A stretch of DNA of 64,000 bases, from positions 33,405 through 97,404 of the forward strand of contig CAYPFO010000004.1 in the NCBI GenBank assembly GCA_964410065.1. The letters are read 5' to 3'. The stretch comes from Serpens sp964410065 (GTDB taxonomy: Bacteria > Pseudomonadota > Gammaproteobacteria > Pseudomonadales > Pseudomonadaceae). A program made the translations under genes and the position numbers. The notes under the pieces are model-generated. The model saw only the letters and a program-made list of their open reading frames with translations, was not told where the DNA came from and ran no database searches. Each line of letters begins with the position of its first letter. Positions within the stretch are counted from its first letter, which is position 1. Below are positions 1-8,219 of the stretch, piece by piece.

Positions 1-1
1 C

Positions 2-991
2 GTCTCCGCGCACTTGGACACCATCGGTGCCAGCGTGCGCGAGATCCACGACAACGGGCGCCTGGGCCTGTCACCGGTCGGCTGCTGGTCGAGCCGCTTC
101 GCCGAGGGCAGCCGGGTCAGCGTGTTCACCGACACCGGCGTGGTGCGCGGCAGCGTGCTGCCGTTGCTGGCGTCCGGGCATGCCTTCAATACCGAAGTGG
201 ATAAACTGCCGGTGAGTTGGGACCACATCGAGCTGCGTCTCGATGCGCTGATTCACAGTCGAGCCGATGTACAGGCGCTGGGGGTGAATATCGGTGATGT
301 CGTGGCCTTCGATCCCTTGCCGGAATTCAGTGAAAGCGGCCATATCAGTGCTCGCCACCTGGATGACAAGGCCGGCGTCGCCGCGCTGCTCACCGCACTC
401 AAGGCCATTGTCGACAGCGGCGTGGCATTGCCCATCGATTGTCATCCCCTGTTCACCATCACCGAGGAAACCGGCTCCGGCGCCGCCGCCGCGCTGCCCT
501 GGGATGTCAGCGAATTCGTCGGCATCGACATCGCGCCCGTTGCAGACGGCCAGGCCTCCAGCGAACAGGCCGTCACCGTGGCCATGCAGGATTCCGGCGG
601 GCCTTATGACTATCACCTGACCCGCCACCTGCTGCGACTGGCCGAGCAGCAGGACCTTCCCGTGCGACGAGACCTGTTCCGCTATTACCACAGCGATGCG
701 CAATCGGCGATCACCGCCGGCCATGACACGCGCACCGCCCTGGTCGCCTTTGGCTGCGACGCCACCCACGGTTATGAGCGCACCCACCGGGACAGCCTGA
801 TCGCCCTGACCCGCCTGATTACCGCCTACATCCTCAGCCCGCCGGTATTCGCCAGCGACGCCAAACCCACGCAGGCCTCGCTGGAACCCTTCAGCCACCA
901 GTTGGAACATGACGCGCAAATGGAGCCGGAAACCCGTGTGCCAGCGGTGGACAGCCTGGTCAACACCTGCAAGCCGGAAAAGGCTGAATAG
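2..991 (+). CDS. M42 family peptidase of the NAGGN osmoprotectant system, 5'-truncated
   Basis: The reading frame is open from the window edge, so the true start lies upstream and the TTG at 14 is only an internal leucine codon. The fragment opens with V-S-A-H-L-D-T, whose histidine is the first metal ligand of M42 aminopeptidases. Other family residues follow: HLDDKAG with the bridging Asp, ITEETGSG with the catalytic Glu pair, GIDIAP, and THGYERTH with the last His ligand. These define a co-catalytic two-metal peptidase. In Pseudomonas this variant is encoded with genes for the osmoprotectant N-acetylglutaminylglutamine amide (NAGGN); those partners would lie to the left, outside the window. 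The tail after THGYERTH is long and low in complexity, as I recall for this subfamily. The fold and family are well supported. The NAGGN link is inferred from overall resemblance. Confidence 0.85.
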   Translation, partial: VSAHLDTIGASVREIHDNGRLGLSPVGCWSSRFAEGSRVSVFTDTGVVRGSVLPLLASGHAFNTEVDKLPVSWDHIELRLDALIHSRADVQALGVNIGDVVAFDPLPEFSESGHISARHLDDKAGVAALLTALKAIVDSGVALPIDCHPLFTITEETGSGAAAALPWDVSEFVGIDIAPVADGQASSEQAVTVAMQDSGGPYDYHLTRHLLRLAEQQDLPVRRDLFRYYHSDAQSAITAGHDTRTALVAFGCDATHGYERTHRDSLIALTRLITAYILSPPVFASDAKPTQASLEPFSHQLEHDAQMEPETRVPAVDSLVNTCKPEKAE

Positions 992-999
992 CCGACAGC

Positions 1000-1023
1000 G
1001 CCGCCCGTGTCGGGCGGCTTTTT
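1000..1023 (+). terminator. Rho-independent terminator after the M42 peptidase gene
   Basis: An eight-base GC-rich stem (gccgcccg/cgggcggc) with a 3-nt loop is followed by a run of five T, starting 9 bases after the stop codon. It ends the peptidase transcript before yheU. Confidence 0.85.
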
Positions 1024-1078
1024 CAGGGTTCTGCCGCCATGCGCTCTGCTAGCATGGCGCGGCATTCTGGAGAGCCCC

Positions 1079-1312
1079 ATGCTGATACCCCACGACCTGC
1101 TCGAAGCCGAAACCCTGACCCGCCTGCTGGAAGACTTCGTGACCCGCGAGGGCACCGACAATGGCGACGAAACCCCGCTGGACACCCGCGTGGCCCGTGC
1201 TCGCCACGCCCTGGAAAAAGGCCGCGCCCTGATCGTCTTCGACCCCGAAAGCCAGCAGTGCATGCTAATGCTCAAGGAGCAGGTGCCCAAGGAGCTGTTG
1301 TTGGAGGAGTGA
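1079..1312 (+). CDS. yheU: YheU family protein (UPF0270)
   Basis: This 77-residue protein starts MLIPHDLLEAETLTRLLEDF and carries the family core REGTDNGDE, RVARARHALEKGRALIVFD and SQQCMLMLK. Length and sequence match the small YheU/UPF0270 family, whose function is unknown. The ATG at 1079 was chosen because an upstream AGAG (tctggagagcccc) gives a Shine-Dalgarno site and because the family begins with this MxIP motif. The longer in-frame extension upstream runs into the terminator of the previous gene. A second, near-identical copy of the last 40 codons lies about 190 bases downstream, described separately. Confidence 0.85.
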   Translation: MLIPHDLLEAETLTRLLEDFVTREGTDNGDETPLDTRVARARHALEKGRALIVFDPESQQCMLMLKEQVPKELLLEE

Positions 1313-1340
1313 GCGCCTAGCCAAGGGGTACGCACGAGCC

Positions 1341-1364
1341 TGTAGGAGCGAGCTTGCTTGCGAT
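1341..1364 (+). repeat. Pseudomonas-type REP sequence
   Basis: The segment tgtaggagcgagcttgcttg and the following bases match the widespread Pseudomonas REP unit (GTAGGAGCGAGCTTGCTCGC), with a short internal inverted repeat. It lies just after yheU, upstream of the larger repeat at 1370-1499. Confidence 0.6.
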
Positions 1365-1369
1365 CTGTT

Positions 1370-1499
1370 GTAGGGTGGATGTCGTCGTTTACATCCACCA
1401 TGGCCTCGCCCGGTGGACCGCCCCCGGGGATCGCCACCCGGTGGACCGCCACCCGGTGGACCGCCACCCGGTGGATCGATGAAGCGCGATCCACCCTAC
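1370..1499. repeat. Palindromic-ended intergenic repeat with 15-bp tandem units
   Basis: The element begins gtagggtggat and ends with the inverted form atccaccctac, so its ends can pair. Inside, a 15-bp unit (gccacccggtggacc) occurs three times head to tail at 1433-1477, preceded by a degenerate unit from about 1408. Each unit is itself nearly palindromic (ccacccggtgg). It sits exactly between yheU and the displaced copy of the yheU 3' end. Confidence 0.7.
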
Positions 1500-1500
1500 T

Positions 1501-1624
1501 GACCCGCGTGGCCCGTGCTCGCCATGTCCTGGAAAAAGGCCGCGCCCTGATCGTCTTCGACACCGAGAGCCAGCAGTGCCTGCTGATGCTCAAGGAGCAG
1601 GTGCCGAAGGAGCTGCTGGGCTAA
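1501..1624 (+). pseudogene. Displaced duplicate of the yheU 3' end
   Basis: Bases 1502-1624 repeat the last part of yheU (from about 1184) with only scattered substitutions. They encode TRVARARHVLEKGRALIVFD and then SQQCLLMLKEQVPKELLG and a stop. The N-terminal half of the protein is missing; upstream the frame runs into the tandem-repeat element, and no start or ribosome-binding site is seen. The substitutions are mostly synonymous or conservative, so the copy was probably under selection in another intact yheU before it arrived here. It is best read as a recombination remnant rather than a working gene, although a translated fusion from an ATG at 1380 is possible in principle. Confidence 0.75.
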
Positions 1625-1747
1625 ACGCCGACCCGCAATGCCGCCCTCTTTTCCTTCCGTCTCTCGCGCAACCCTTCAACAGCCCCTAACCTCACTGAGG
1701 CATTTTGCAAACCGGCCTTTGCCGGAGCTTGTCGGTGGGAGCGAGGC

Positions 1748-3028
1748 ATGGTGACGCGCTGGAGATGGATCATGAGCCGGGTGATTCGGCGTCCCTGGTT
1801 CCGGGCGAGCCTGTTCTCCGCGCTGGGCGTGGGGACCGCCCTGCTGACCCTGGCCATCGATCAGTACATCCCCGACGACTTGCCGGCCAGGATCGGCTCC
1901 GATGCGGTCGACAACATCCTCGGCATCATCGCGTCCAGCATGCTGGCGGTCACCACCTTCTCCCTGACCACCATGGTCTCGGCCTACGCCTCGGCGACCA
2001 GCAACGTCACGCCGCGCGCCATCCCCCTTCTAGTTGAGGACAACACCGCGCAGAACGCGCTGTCCATCTTCATCGGCTCCTTCATCTTCAGCCTGGTCAG
2101 CATCATCGCCCTGAGCACGGGCGCCTATGGCGGCAAGGGGCGGGTCGTACTGCTCGTGGTGACCATCCTGGTGATCCTGCTGATCCTCTATGCGTTGCTG
2201 CGCTGGATCGACCACCTGACCGAGCTCGGACGGGTCGGCCAGACCTCCGACCGGGTGGAGAAGGCAGCGGCCAAGGCTTTGCGTCACCGTCTGAAGCAGC
2301 CTTATCTCGGTTGCAGCCCGCTGATTGCCGGCCAGGAACTGCCCGGCGGCACCCGTCTGGTGCATCCGGATGCAATCGGCTATGTCCAGCATATCGACAT
2401 GCAGGCCCTGGCCGACCTGAGCAAGTCGCAGGGCTGCGCCCTCTACCTCCACGCCGTGCCGGGAAGTTTCGTCGAACCGAGCCGGCCGCTGCTTTCCGTC
2501 GTCGGTCTTGAGGAGGACTGCGACCCGCGGATCCGCCAGGCCTTCAGCATCGGCGGGCAACGGACCTTCGAGCACGATCCGCGTTTCGGGATCTCCGTGC
2601 TGGCGGAGATCGCCTCGCGGGCCCTGTCGCCCGCGGTCAACGATCCGGGGACCGCCATCGACGTGATTGGGCGCGGGGTCAGGGTTCTTTCCATGGTGGC
2701 CCTGGCCGACCGTCCGTGCGATCCCTCGCTGACCGATGCACACTACGGGCACATCTTCGTGCCGGGCCTGGAGATGGATGACCTGTTCGACGACTTCTTC
2801 ACGCCGATCGCCCGCGACGGGGCGGGAATGATCGAAATAGGCATGCGTCTGCAGAAGGCGCTCGCCAGCCTGGGCCGGCTCGGCGATGCGCGCCTCAAGG
2901 CCGCGGCCGACAGACATGCACGACTGGCGCTGGCGCGGGCCGATACCGCGCTGACCCTCGATGGGGACAGGCTGTCCTTGGAACAGCTGGCGGCCCGGCT
3001 GAAAAGGTCTGACGGGGCACACCATTAG
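1748..3028 (+). CDS. DUF2254 family membrane protein
   Basis: The product has 426 residues. About four hydrophobic helices fill its first 150 residues (near 18-38, 58-80, 98-125 and 132-150), followed by a soluble C-terminal region. The segment SMLAVTTFSLTTMVSAYASA, the TPRAIPLL motif and the later LSPAVNDPGTAIDVI motif are characteristic of DUF2254 proteins, whose role is unknown. It is an inner-membrane protein standing alone between the yheU remnant and a convergent small gene. The start could be the GTG/ATG at 1748 or the ATG at 1769 (MSRVIRRPW); the sequence does not decide between them. Confidence 0.85.
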   Translation: MVTRWRWIMSRVIRRPWFRASLFSALGVGTALLTLAIDQYIPDDLPARIGSDAVDNILGIIASSMLAVTTFSLTTMVSAYASATSNVTPRAIPLLVEDNTAQNALSIFIGSFIFSLVSIIALSTGAYGGKGRVVLLVVTILVILLILYALLRWIDHLTELGRVGQTSDRVEKAAAKALRHRLKQPYLGCSPLIAGQELPGGTRLVHPDAIGYVQHIDMQALADLSKSQGCALYLHAVPGSFVEPSRPLLSVVGLEEDCDPRIRQAFSIGGQRTFEHDPRFGISVLAEIASRALSPAVNDPGTAIDVIGRGVRVLSMVALADRPCDPSLTDAHYGHIFVPGLEMDDLFDDFFTPIARDGAGMIEIGMRLQKALASLGRLGDARLKAAADRHARLALARADTALTLDGDRLSLEQLAARLKRSDGAHH

Positions 3029-3075
3029 GGGACGTTTTAGCGTAGGCCGCGACGCAAACCCGTGCCTAACGGACC

Positions 3076-3501
3076 CTAAAGCCGCAGGCTGCTCTCGTGC
3101 TCCCAGGCGCAGCGCATGCGCAGTTCGCTTTCGTGGGGGCTGTGCAGACCGTTATCGGTTTCCCAGCGAAAGGTGTGGCTGCCGTTGAGCTCGGTTTCCA
3201 GGTGCACGACCGCGCTGGACCAGTACAAGCGCTTGAGCAACGCCTCGAATTGCTTGACCCACAGATTCCACTCGTACTGAACACCGGGATAGCTGGCGCC
3301 AAAATGAATCACCGGCGTGAGATAGCGCCCGGCGCCCGGCTGTTCGCAGCAGGAGAACATCTCCCGGCCGAGAAAGCTCCACAGACCTTCCGGCAAGTCG
3401 TCCAGCACTTGTAGGTTATGCGCGTGCCGCTGCCCGCCATCCTGCGGATCATTGGCCGCCCAGCCGCGTATGCAGCCATAGACGATAGATTCGGATTCCA
3501 C
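3076..3501 (-). CDS. Conserved hypothetical protein of Pseudomonas
   Basis: The gene encodes about 141 residues, beginning MESESIVYGCIRGW if the GTG at 3501 is used. That start is preferred because AGGGAG lies about 8 bases before it; an ATG at 3528 would add nine residues of no clear character. The protein is soluble, rich in Trp, Tyr and His, and has no signal peptide or membrane segment. It has features such as GLWSFLGREMFSCCEQPG and YEWNLWVKQFEALLKRLYW. I recall similar proteins annotated only as hypothetical in pseudomonads and cannot assign a function. It is convergent with the DUF2254 gene and lies upstream of the MFS gene on the same strand. Confidence 0.7.
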   Translation of the reverse strand: MESESIVYGCIRGWAANDPQDGGQRHAHNLQVLDDLPEGLWSFLGREMFSCCEQPGAGRYLTPVIHFGASYPGVQYEWNLWVKQFEALLKRLYWSSAVVHLETELNGSHTFRWETDNGLHSPHESELRMRCAWEHESSLRL

Positions 3502-3570
3502 GCGCGCGCTCCCTGAAAGACTGGCCATCTTCTATCACAGCCCGAGAGGGAAAAAAACGCTGGCCGCTCC

Positions 3571-4713
3571 TTAGCGCCGTGGTCGCATCAGCAATGCCAA
3601 GAAGATCATCGACAGCGCAAACAGACTCAGCAATGCAAACGGCCATTGCCACGTACCGCCGTAATCACGCACCAGGCCGGTCAGGCTTGGCGTCACGCAC
3701 GCCATGCAGTAGCCGGCGCACAGCATCATCGCCGTCCAGCGACTGACCTCCAGTGGCGACTGCACCTCATACATAGGCAGGATCAAGGCCAGGGCGAAGG
3801 AGCCGGTCAGCCCGGTGCCCAAGGTGATGGCCCAGACTTCCGGCCACAGTCCCGGCGCGACGGTGATCATGATGAGGCTGATGCTGGCCAGCATTGCCGA
3901 GACACACAACAGCAAGTGTCGGCTGATGCGCTGCGCCAGCCAGGGCACCAGGAAAGAAAAAGGCAGACCGATCAGCATGAACAGGCTGAACAGCGCGTTG
4001 CTGCGCAGCTCGCCCAGACCGGCCTCCTGATAACGGGCCACCAGCCAGGTAGCCAGGGAATAGAACAGCCCCGCCTGGAGGGCAAAAAATACAGTAATCA
4101 GCCACGCACGCGGCTCGCGCCACGGCAGGCCACCGGCGACACCCACCGGTTCCGGACGGTTGGGCAGGCGCAGCCAAAACACTAAAGCGAGCAAAGCCGG
4201 CAAGGCCCAGGCAGCCAGCCCCAATGTCCAGCTGCCATTAAACGCTTGCACCACTGGCAAGGTCAGCACCGCACCACCGGCACCTCCCAGCGCCATGCTC
4301 AATGAATACCAGCCAATCGCACCGCCAATTCCGGAAGTGAAATGCCGCTTGATAAAGCCCGACATCAGTGGCCCCGCCACGGCGATGCCAGCGCCGAGCA
4401 ACACAGCGCTGCCGATCAGCACGGCCGCAATCTCTCCCGCCAAGCGCAACAACAACGCTGCACCAATCAGCACCAGACACGCGGCAATGGTGCGCTCCAG
4501 CCCAAAGCGCTGGGCCAGGCGCGGCGCCACAGGCGCCAGCAAGCCCATACACAACACCGGCAAGGCGGTGGTGAGGCTGATCAACCCGCGACTTAAGGCC
4601 AGTTCATCGGCGATGCGTTCGATCAGGGGAGCCAGTGACGTGATGCCTGGGCGCAGGTTAATGGCCGCAAGCACCAACGCCACCAGCAAGGTGAGGCGGG
4701 AGACTGGATTCAC
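3571..4713 (-). CDS. CynX/NimT-family MFS transporter
   Basis: The 380-residue protein has about 12 predicted membrane helices. It opens with LVALVLAAINLRPGITSLAPL, the N-terminal signature of the CynX/NimT branch of the major facilitator superfamily (cyanate or 2-nitroimidazole transporters). The first-half MFS loop is present as APRLAQRFGLER, and R of NLRPG is the conserved helix-1 arginine. The substrate cannot be predicted from sequence, and no cyanase or nitroimidazole gene is adjacent. It probably acts as a single-gene unit. Confidence 0.85.
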   Translation of the reverse strand: MNPVSRLTLLVALVLAAINLRPGITSLAPLIERIADELALSRGLISLTTALPVLCMGLLAPVAPRLAQRFGLERTIAACLVLIGAALLLRLAGEIAAVLIGSAVLLGAGIAVAGPLMSGFIKRHFTSGIGGAIGWYSLSMALGGAGGAVLTLPVVQAFNGSWTLGLAAWALPALLALVFWLRLPNRPEPVGVAGGLPWREPRAWLITVFFALQAGLFYSLATWLVARYQEAGLGELRSNALFSLFMLIGLPFSFLVPWLAQRISRHLLLCVSAMLASISLIMITVAPGLWPEVWAITLGTGLTGSFALALILPMYEVQSPLEVSRWTAMMLCAGYCMACVTPSLTGLVRDYGGTWQWPFALLSLFALSMIFLALLMRPRR

Positions 4714-4784
4714 CGTAAAAAGTCCATGGCTGAACAGCTCGCCACCCTACCCCAGCCTCCCATGACCGACAAGCGGGAGCCAGG

Positions 4785-5060
4785 CTAGCGCTGCCCGACC
4801 TCCTCGCGCTCGCCATCCTCGTTGCGCGTGCGCGGGATTTCACCGTCATCGGCGCCGGGCAGATCCTCGGCATTCACGTTGACTCGATCAACCCCGCTGG
4901 GAATATCCTTTTCATCGATGGCGATGTCCGGGTCGTCAGGCAAGACTTCCGGCTCGTCGGCATCCTCTAATGGCTGTCCGGTTTCCGGGCCGCGCTCAAC
5001 GTCCTCGTTGTCGCGCTCGCCTCCCTGGCCCCGAATATCGTATTGCGGCAGCACGCTCAT
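4785..5060 (-). CDS. Small acidic hypothetical protein
   Basis: The 91-residue product starts MSVLPQYDIRGQGG and is strongly acidic, with runs such as EDADEPEVLPDDPDIAIDEKD and no hydrophobic segment. It is probably flexible or disordered. The ATG at 5060 has GCGAGG about 8 bases upstream and is preferred over the longer frame opening at 5096. The function is unknown. The composition resembles the small acidic proteins that recur in Pseudomonas stress-related gene sets, but that is only an impression. Confidence 0.6.
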   Translation of the reverse strand: MSVLPQYDIRGQGGERDNEDVERGPETGQPLEDADEPEVLPDDPDIAIDEKDIPSGVDRVNVNAEDLPGADDGEIPRTRNEDGEREEVGQR

Positions 5061-5160
5061 AAGCACCTCGCAGGCTTCCAAGGGGTTGGATCTCATCTGT
5101 TTTGAGGGCTTGCCCGGCCAGTCGTTCGCTACGTTATGAAGCTTCAGTCAACGATAGAAA

Positions 5161-5967
5161 TCAGCCGCGCGCCTTGGCGCGCATTTTCTCGGTCATGGTG
5201 ATCATTTCGTCATAGATCGCCTGCGGATTCTGCTGTTTGACCTTCCAGGCGAAACGGCCCTGTTCATGGGGCAGAATCATGAACGTCCCTTGGGCAACGT
5301 GCCGGTAGATGTACTCGGCAATCTCCGCCGCGCTGATCGGTGAGCTGTCCAGCAGCCTGCCGACCTGGGCCTTCATCTTCGGATCGGGACCGCGAAAGGA
5401 ATCCAGCAGGTTGGTCTGGAAGAACGACGGGCAGACGACGTGCACGTCGATGCCCAGGGGCTTGAGCTCCACCAGCAGGCTTTCCGACAGCGCCACCACG
5501 CCGGCCTTGGCGACGTTGTAGTTGCTCATCGCCGGCGCCTGCATCAACGCGGCCATGGAGGCGATATTGATGATCCGTCCCTGGCTGCGCTCCAGCAGCG
5601 GCAGGAATGCCTTGCAGCCCTTGACGACCCCCATCAGATTGATCGACAGCTGCCAATCCCAGTCTTCCAGGCTCAGCTCGGCGAAGAAGCCGCCGGAAGC
5701 CACGCCCGCATTGTTGACCAGCACATCGAGACCGCCGAGCCGCGCCTCGCACACCTCGGCAAAGGCCGTCAGCTGGCTGTAGTCGCGCACATCGCAGCGC
5801 TGCACAAAACCGTCGCCGCCGGCTTCGCGCACCAAGGCCAAGGTCTCTTCAAGACCGGCCTGATTGACATCGCCCAGCGCCAGCTGCCAACCCTCACGGG
5901 CCCAGCGCAGCGCCATTTCACGGCCCAGCCCGGAACCCGCGCCGGTGATCATCATGCGGTTGTTCAT
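5161..5967 (-). CDS. SDR family NAD(P)-dependent oxidoreductase
   Basis: The product is about 268 residues from the ATG at 5967 (MNNRMMITGAGSGLGREM). It has the short-chain dehydrogenase signatures in order: TGAGSGLG nucleotide-binding loop at the N-terminus, NNAG, the catalytic serine in NIASMAAL, and YNVAK carrying the Tyr and Lys. The Rossmann acidic residue in ALGDVN suggests NAD preference. The late segment FFQTNLLDSF resembles the SDR subgroup often annotated as fatty-acyl-CoA or Oye-linked reductases, but the substrate is not determinable. The longer frame to 6006 adds a Thr-rich stretch without an SD site. Confidence 0.88.
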   Translation of the reverse strand: MNNRMMITGAGSGLGREMALRWAREGWQLALGDVNQAGLEETLALVREAGGDGFVQRCDVRDYSQLTAFAEVCEARLGGLDVLVNNAGVASGGFFAELSLEDWDWQLSINLMGVVKGCKAFLPLLERSQGRIINIASMAALMQAPAMSNYNVAKAGVVALSESLLVELKPLGIDVHVVCPSFFQTNLLDSFRGPDPKMKAQVGRLLDSSPISAAEIAEYIYRHVAQGTFMILPHEQGRFAWKVKQQNPQAIYDEMITMTEKMRAKARG

Positions 5968-6226
5968 TGCGCCATCGCCTTTTGTTGTTGTGGGGTCGAT
6001 GCCCAAGTGTAACCAGACGCCTGCCTGCCGCCTGCACCATCAGGGTGCTGAATGGTCCGGGCAAACCCGCACCTGGCGGAGCCGCCGCATTGCCCGAAAA
6101 GGACTTTTATCCCTCGCCATGGTCGGAGTTAACGAGGCGAGTGAGGAACTCCAAAGCCGCCATCCGGCACTTCCCGCAGCCGTCTGTGCGGGCCCCGTAC
6201 CACGACCTACCTGAGGGAGCTCGACA

Positions 6227-6385
6227 ATGAGCGTTACCACCATTCTGGTCATCATCCTGATCCTGCTGTTGATCGGCGGCTTGCCCGTCTTCCCCCACTC
6301 ACGCAGTTGGGGTTACGGCCCCTCGGGCATCATCGGCGCGGTGCTGGTTGTTTTGCTGGTGCTCTTGCTACTGGGCATGATTTAG
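6227..6385 (+). CDS. DUF3309 family small membrane protein
   Basis: This 52-residue ORF reads MSVTTILVIILILLLIGGLP, then PHSRSWGYGPSG and a second hydrophobic helix LVVLLVLLLLGMI. The two-helix hairpin with the Trp-Gly-Tyr-Gly-Pro-Ser-Gly turn is typical of DUF3309 proteins, small inner-membrane proteins of unknown function often found near stress genes. GAGGGAG lies upstream of the ATG at about the right distance. Confidence 0.85.
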   Translation: MSVTTILVIILILLLIGGLPVFPHSRSWGYGPSGIIGAVLVVLLVLLLLGMI

Positions 6386-6510
6386 CAGGGCTGTTTTGGT
6401 TTGCAACCCCGAGGCAAAGCCTGATTGGCGAACGTTGTTGCAACGGTCGCCAGCAGGCTGGCTTCCATGCCGCCTTTGCAACGACAACCGGGCACCAGCA
6501 GGGGGAAGCG

Positions 6511-6984
6511 ATGGGTGAAACGTACCTGCTCGAGACACCACTCTGGGTGATTGCCGCTCGAGGAACCGCGGTCTACCTGACCCTGGCGTTGGTGCTGCGA
6601 CTTATGCCAAAACGGCAAACGGGAAACATCTCGCCCAACGACATCATTGCGCTGGTGATCGTGGGCAGCCTGGGCGCCGACGCGATCATGGGAGAAGCCC
6701 ACACGCTGCTGGATCTTCTCCTGATGATTTTCGTGATTCTGCTCTGGGATTACCTGTTCAACCTGGCCGAATACGCCTTCCCGCGATTTCGCGGCATTGC
6801 CCAGGACTCTCCGACGCTCCTGATTTACCAAGGTGTTCTTATCCGAGAAAACCTGCGCAAGGAGAAGCTCACCGAGCAGGAGCTCAGCGCAAACCTTCGC
6901 AAAAAAGGCATCGTTGATGTTACGAAAGTCAAACAGGCCATCCTGGAAGTCGATGGCCAGATTAGCGTCATCGAGAACGACTGA
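6511..6984 (+). CDS. DUF421 (YcaP-like) membrane protein
   Basis: The 157-residue protein has an N-terminal membrane region (about residues 13-75) containing LRLMPKRQTGNISPNDIIALVIVGS, then a soluble domain with SPTLLIYQGVLIRENLRKEKLTEQEL and a terminal segment VKQAILEVDGQISVI. This order is that of DUF421/YcaP proteins. It is shorter than YcaP itself, in keeping with a common short form. AGGGGGAAG just before the ATG at 6511 fixes the start. The role is unknown; it may be co-expressed with the DUF3309 gene 126 bases upstream. Confidence 0.85.
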   Translation: MGETYLLETPLWVIAARGTAVYLTLALVLRLMPKRQTGNISPNDIIALVIVGSLGADAIMGEAHTLLDLLLMIFVILLWDYLFNLAEYAFPRFRGIAQDSPTLLIYQGVLIRENLRKEKLTEQELSANLRKKGIVDVTKVKQAILEVDGQISVIEND

Positions 6985-7032
6985 GATCAACATAATCTAC
7001 GTGTGGCGACAGGCCTCGATGTGAAGCCTCTC

Positions 7033-7341
7033 ATGACTCCAGACCAACGCTACATCGTCGTCCGCGAACGGCTGTGGCGTACCGCCAACCCAAACCTGTC
7101 ACCCGCAATACGCTCGCAGCTTGTCGGTGCACTCATGGACGCGCGCCGCGCTGTAAAGGATTCCAAACGAAGCGGTGATCTTCACGGCCTCGCCACGGCA
7201 AGAGCAGCCGTCGACCAGGCCAAAATCGCCCTGGGCGAGCGAGGCCCGGTCTGGTGGACCGATGGCGCCAAGGACTTCAATCGCCATCTGGTCAAGAACA
7301 CCCCATATGCGGACTGGTATGCATCGCTCCAGCAGAGCTAA
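7033..7341 (+). CDS. Conserved hypothetical protein
   Basis: The gene encodes about 102 residues from MTPDQRYIVVRERLWR, with NPNLSPAIRSQLVGALMDARRAV, then ALGERGPVWWTDGAKDFNR and NTPYADWY. It is a soluble, mostly helical protein. I recall relatives in many proteobacteria annotated as hypothetical (sometimes, doubtfully, as biopolymer transport Tol). A GTG at 7003 would add ten residues; the ATG at 7033 is favoured because the family begins MTP-x-QRY. No function is proposed. Confidence 0.7.
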   Translation: MTPDQRYIVVRERLWRTANPNLSPAIRSQLVGALMDARRAVKDSKRSGDLHGLATARAAVDQAKIALGERGPVWWTDGAKDFNRHLVKNTPYADWYASLQQS

Positions 7342-7456
7342 CCACTGGGTGGGTACTCGCCCCTCGTTCAAAGCACTAACTTCATTGCGCAAGATTCCCG
7401 CACTACGCTTGGGCTGCTGTCCTGCACGTTTATCATTCGCTTATTCAAGGAAGAAT

Positions 7457-8161
7457 ATGTATCCGCCTGCCTACCCACACGACACGATACAGCGCTTGTA
7501 CCCAGGCGTATTTTTGCTGCAAGGCAGCATCAGGATGGGACCAGGGATGAGAATGAACCGAAACATGGTCATTCTCCAAAGCAACTCGGACGTCAGCTTG
7601 ATCAACCCTGTCCGCATGAATGAAGAAGGTCTTGCTTCGTTAGACGCCCTGGGAAAGGTAAAAAACATCATCAGGCTAGGTGACTTCCATGGCCTTGGTG
7701 ATGCCTTTTACCTAGAACGATACAGATGTGATTTCTGGGCTCAGAAAGGGCAAGAAACTTACAAATTACCCGTTCCATCCAAAGAGATAAGTTCTAGTAC
7801 TGCGGGCCCCGTAGAAAACTCTGAATTCTTCCTTTTTGAATCGGCAAATTATCCAGAAGCCGCACTATTAATTAATGAGCACAAGTTACTTATTACGACT
7901 GACAGTATCCAATACTATTCTGACTGGCGCTATTTTTCGTGGTTTACCCAATGCGCCTTCAAACTACTGGGATTCAAAAAAGGGTTAAACATAGGAGGCC
8001 CTTGGCTGAAGCGTGCTACCCCGAAGGGAGTAACGCTTGAACAGGACTTTGAGAATCTGCTAAAGCTTGACTTTGACGCCCTTATTGCCGCTCATGGGTC
8101 CCTCATTAGAAGCGGAGCTAAAAATCAACTTAGAGACGAAATTCGCACCACGTTCAAGTAA
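7457..8161 (+). CDS. Hypothetical protein with metallo-beta-lactamase-like features
   Basis: The 234-residue product starts MYPPAYPHDTIQRLYPGVFLLQGS after a clear AAGGAAG site. The segments MVILQSNSDVSLINPVRMNEEGL, IIRLGDFHGLGDAFYLERY and LLITTDSIQYY, and a late AAHGS, follow the strand-turn pattern of MBL-fold proteins of the DUF4336 kind. The canonical HxHxDH metal motif is absent, with only HGLGD in the expected place, so catalysis is doubtful. Base composition between about 7,700 and 8,130 is clearly richer in A and T than the neighbouring genes, and codon choice differs (many AAA, ATT, TTA). That suggests recent acquisition. The product has no signal peptide. Confidence 0.65.
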   Translation: MYPPAYPHDTIQRLYPGVFLLQGSIRMGPGMRMNRNMVILQSNSDVSLINPVRMNEEGLASLDALGKVKNIIRLGDFHGLGDAFYLERYRCDFWAQKGQETYKLPVPSKEISSSTAGPVENSEFFLFESANYPEAALLINEHKLLITTDSIQYYSDWRYFSWFTQCAFKLLGFKKGLNIGGPWLKRATPKGVTLEQDFENLLKLDFDALIAAHGSLIRSGAKNQLRDEIRTTFK

Positions 8162-8219
8162 GCCAGCCATAGCGGCTCCCTCCGCCTCGTAACCCATCGT
8201 TATTTTCAAGGAAGATCGT

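Noticed and set aside
1358..1624. An 88-residue protein beginning in the repeat and ending in the yheU tail
   Set aside because: Its first half is encoded by the tandem repeat element (ATRWTATRWTATRW-like), no SD is present, and the second half is only the YheU tail; it was called a remnant instead.
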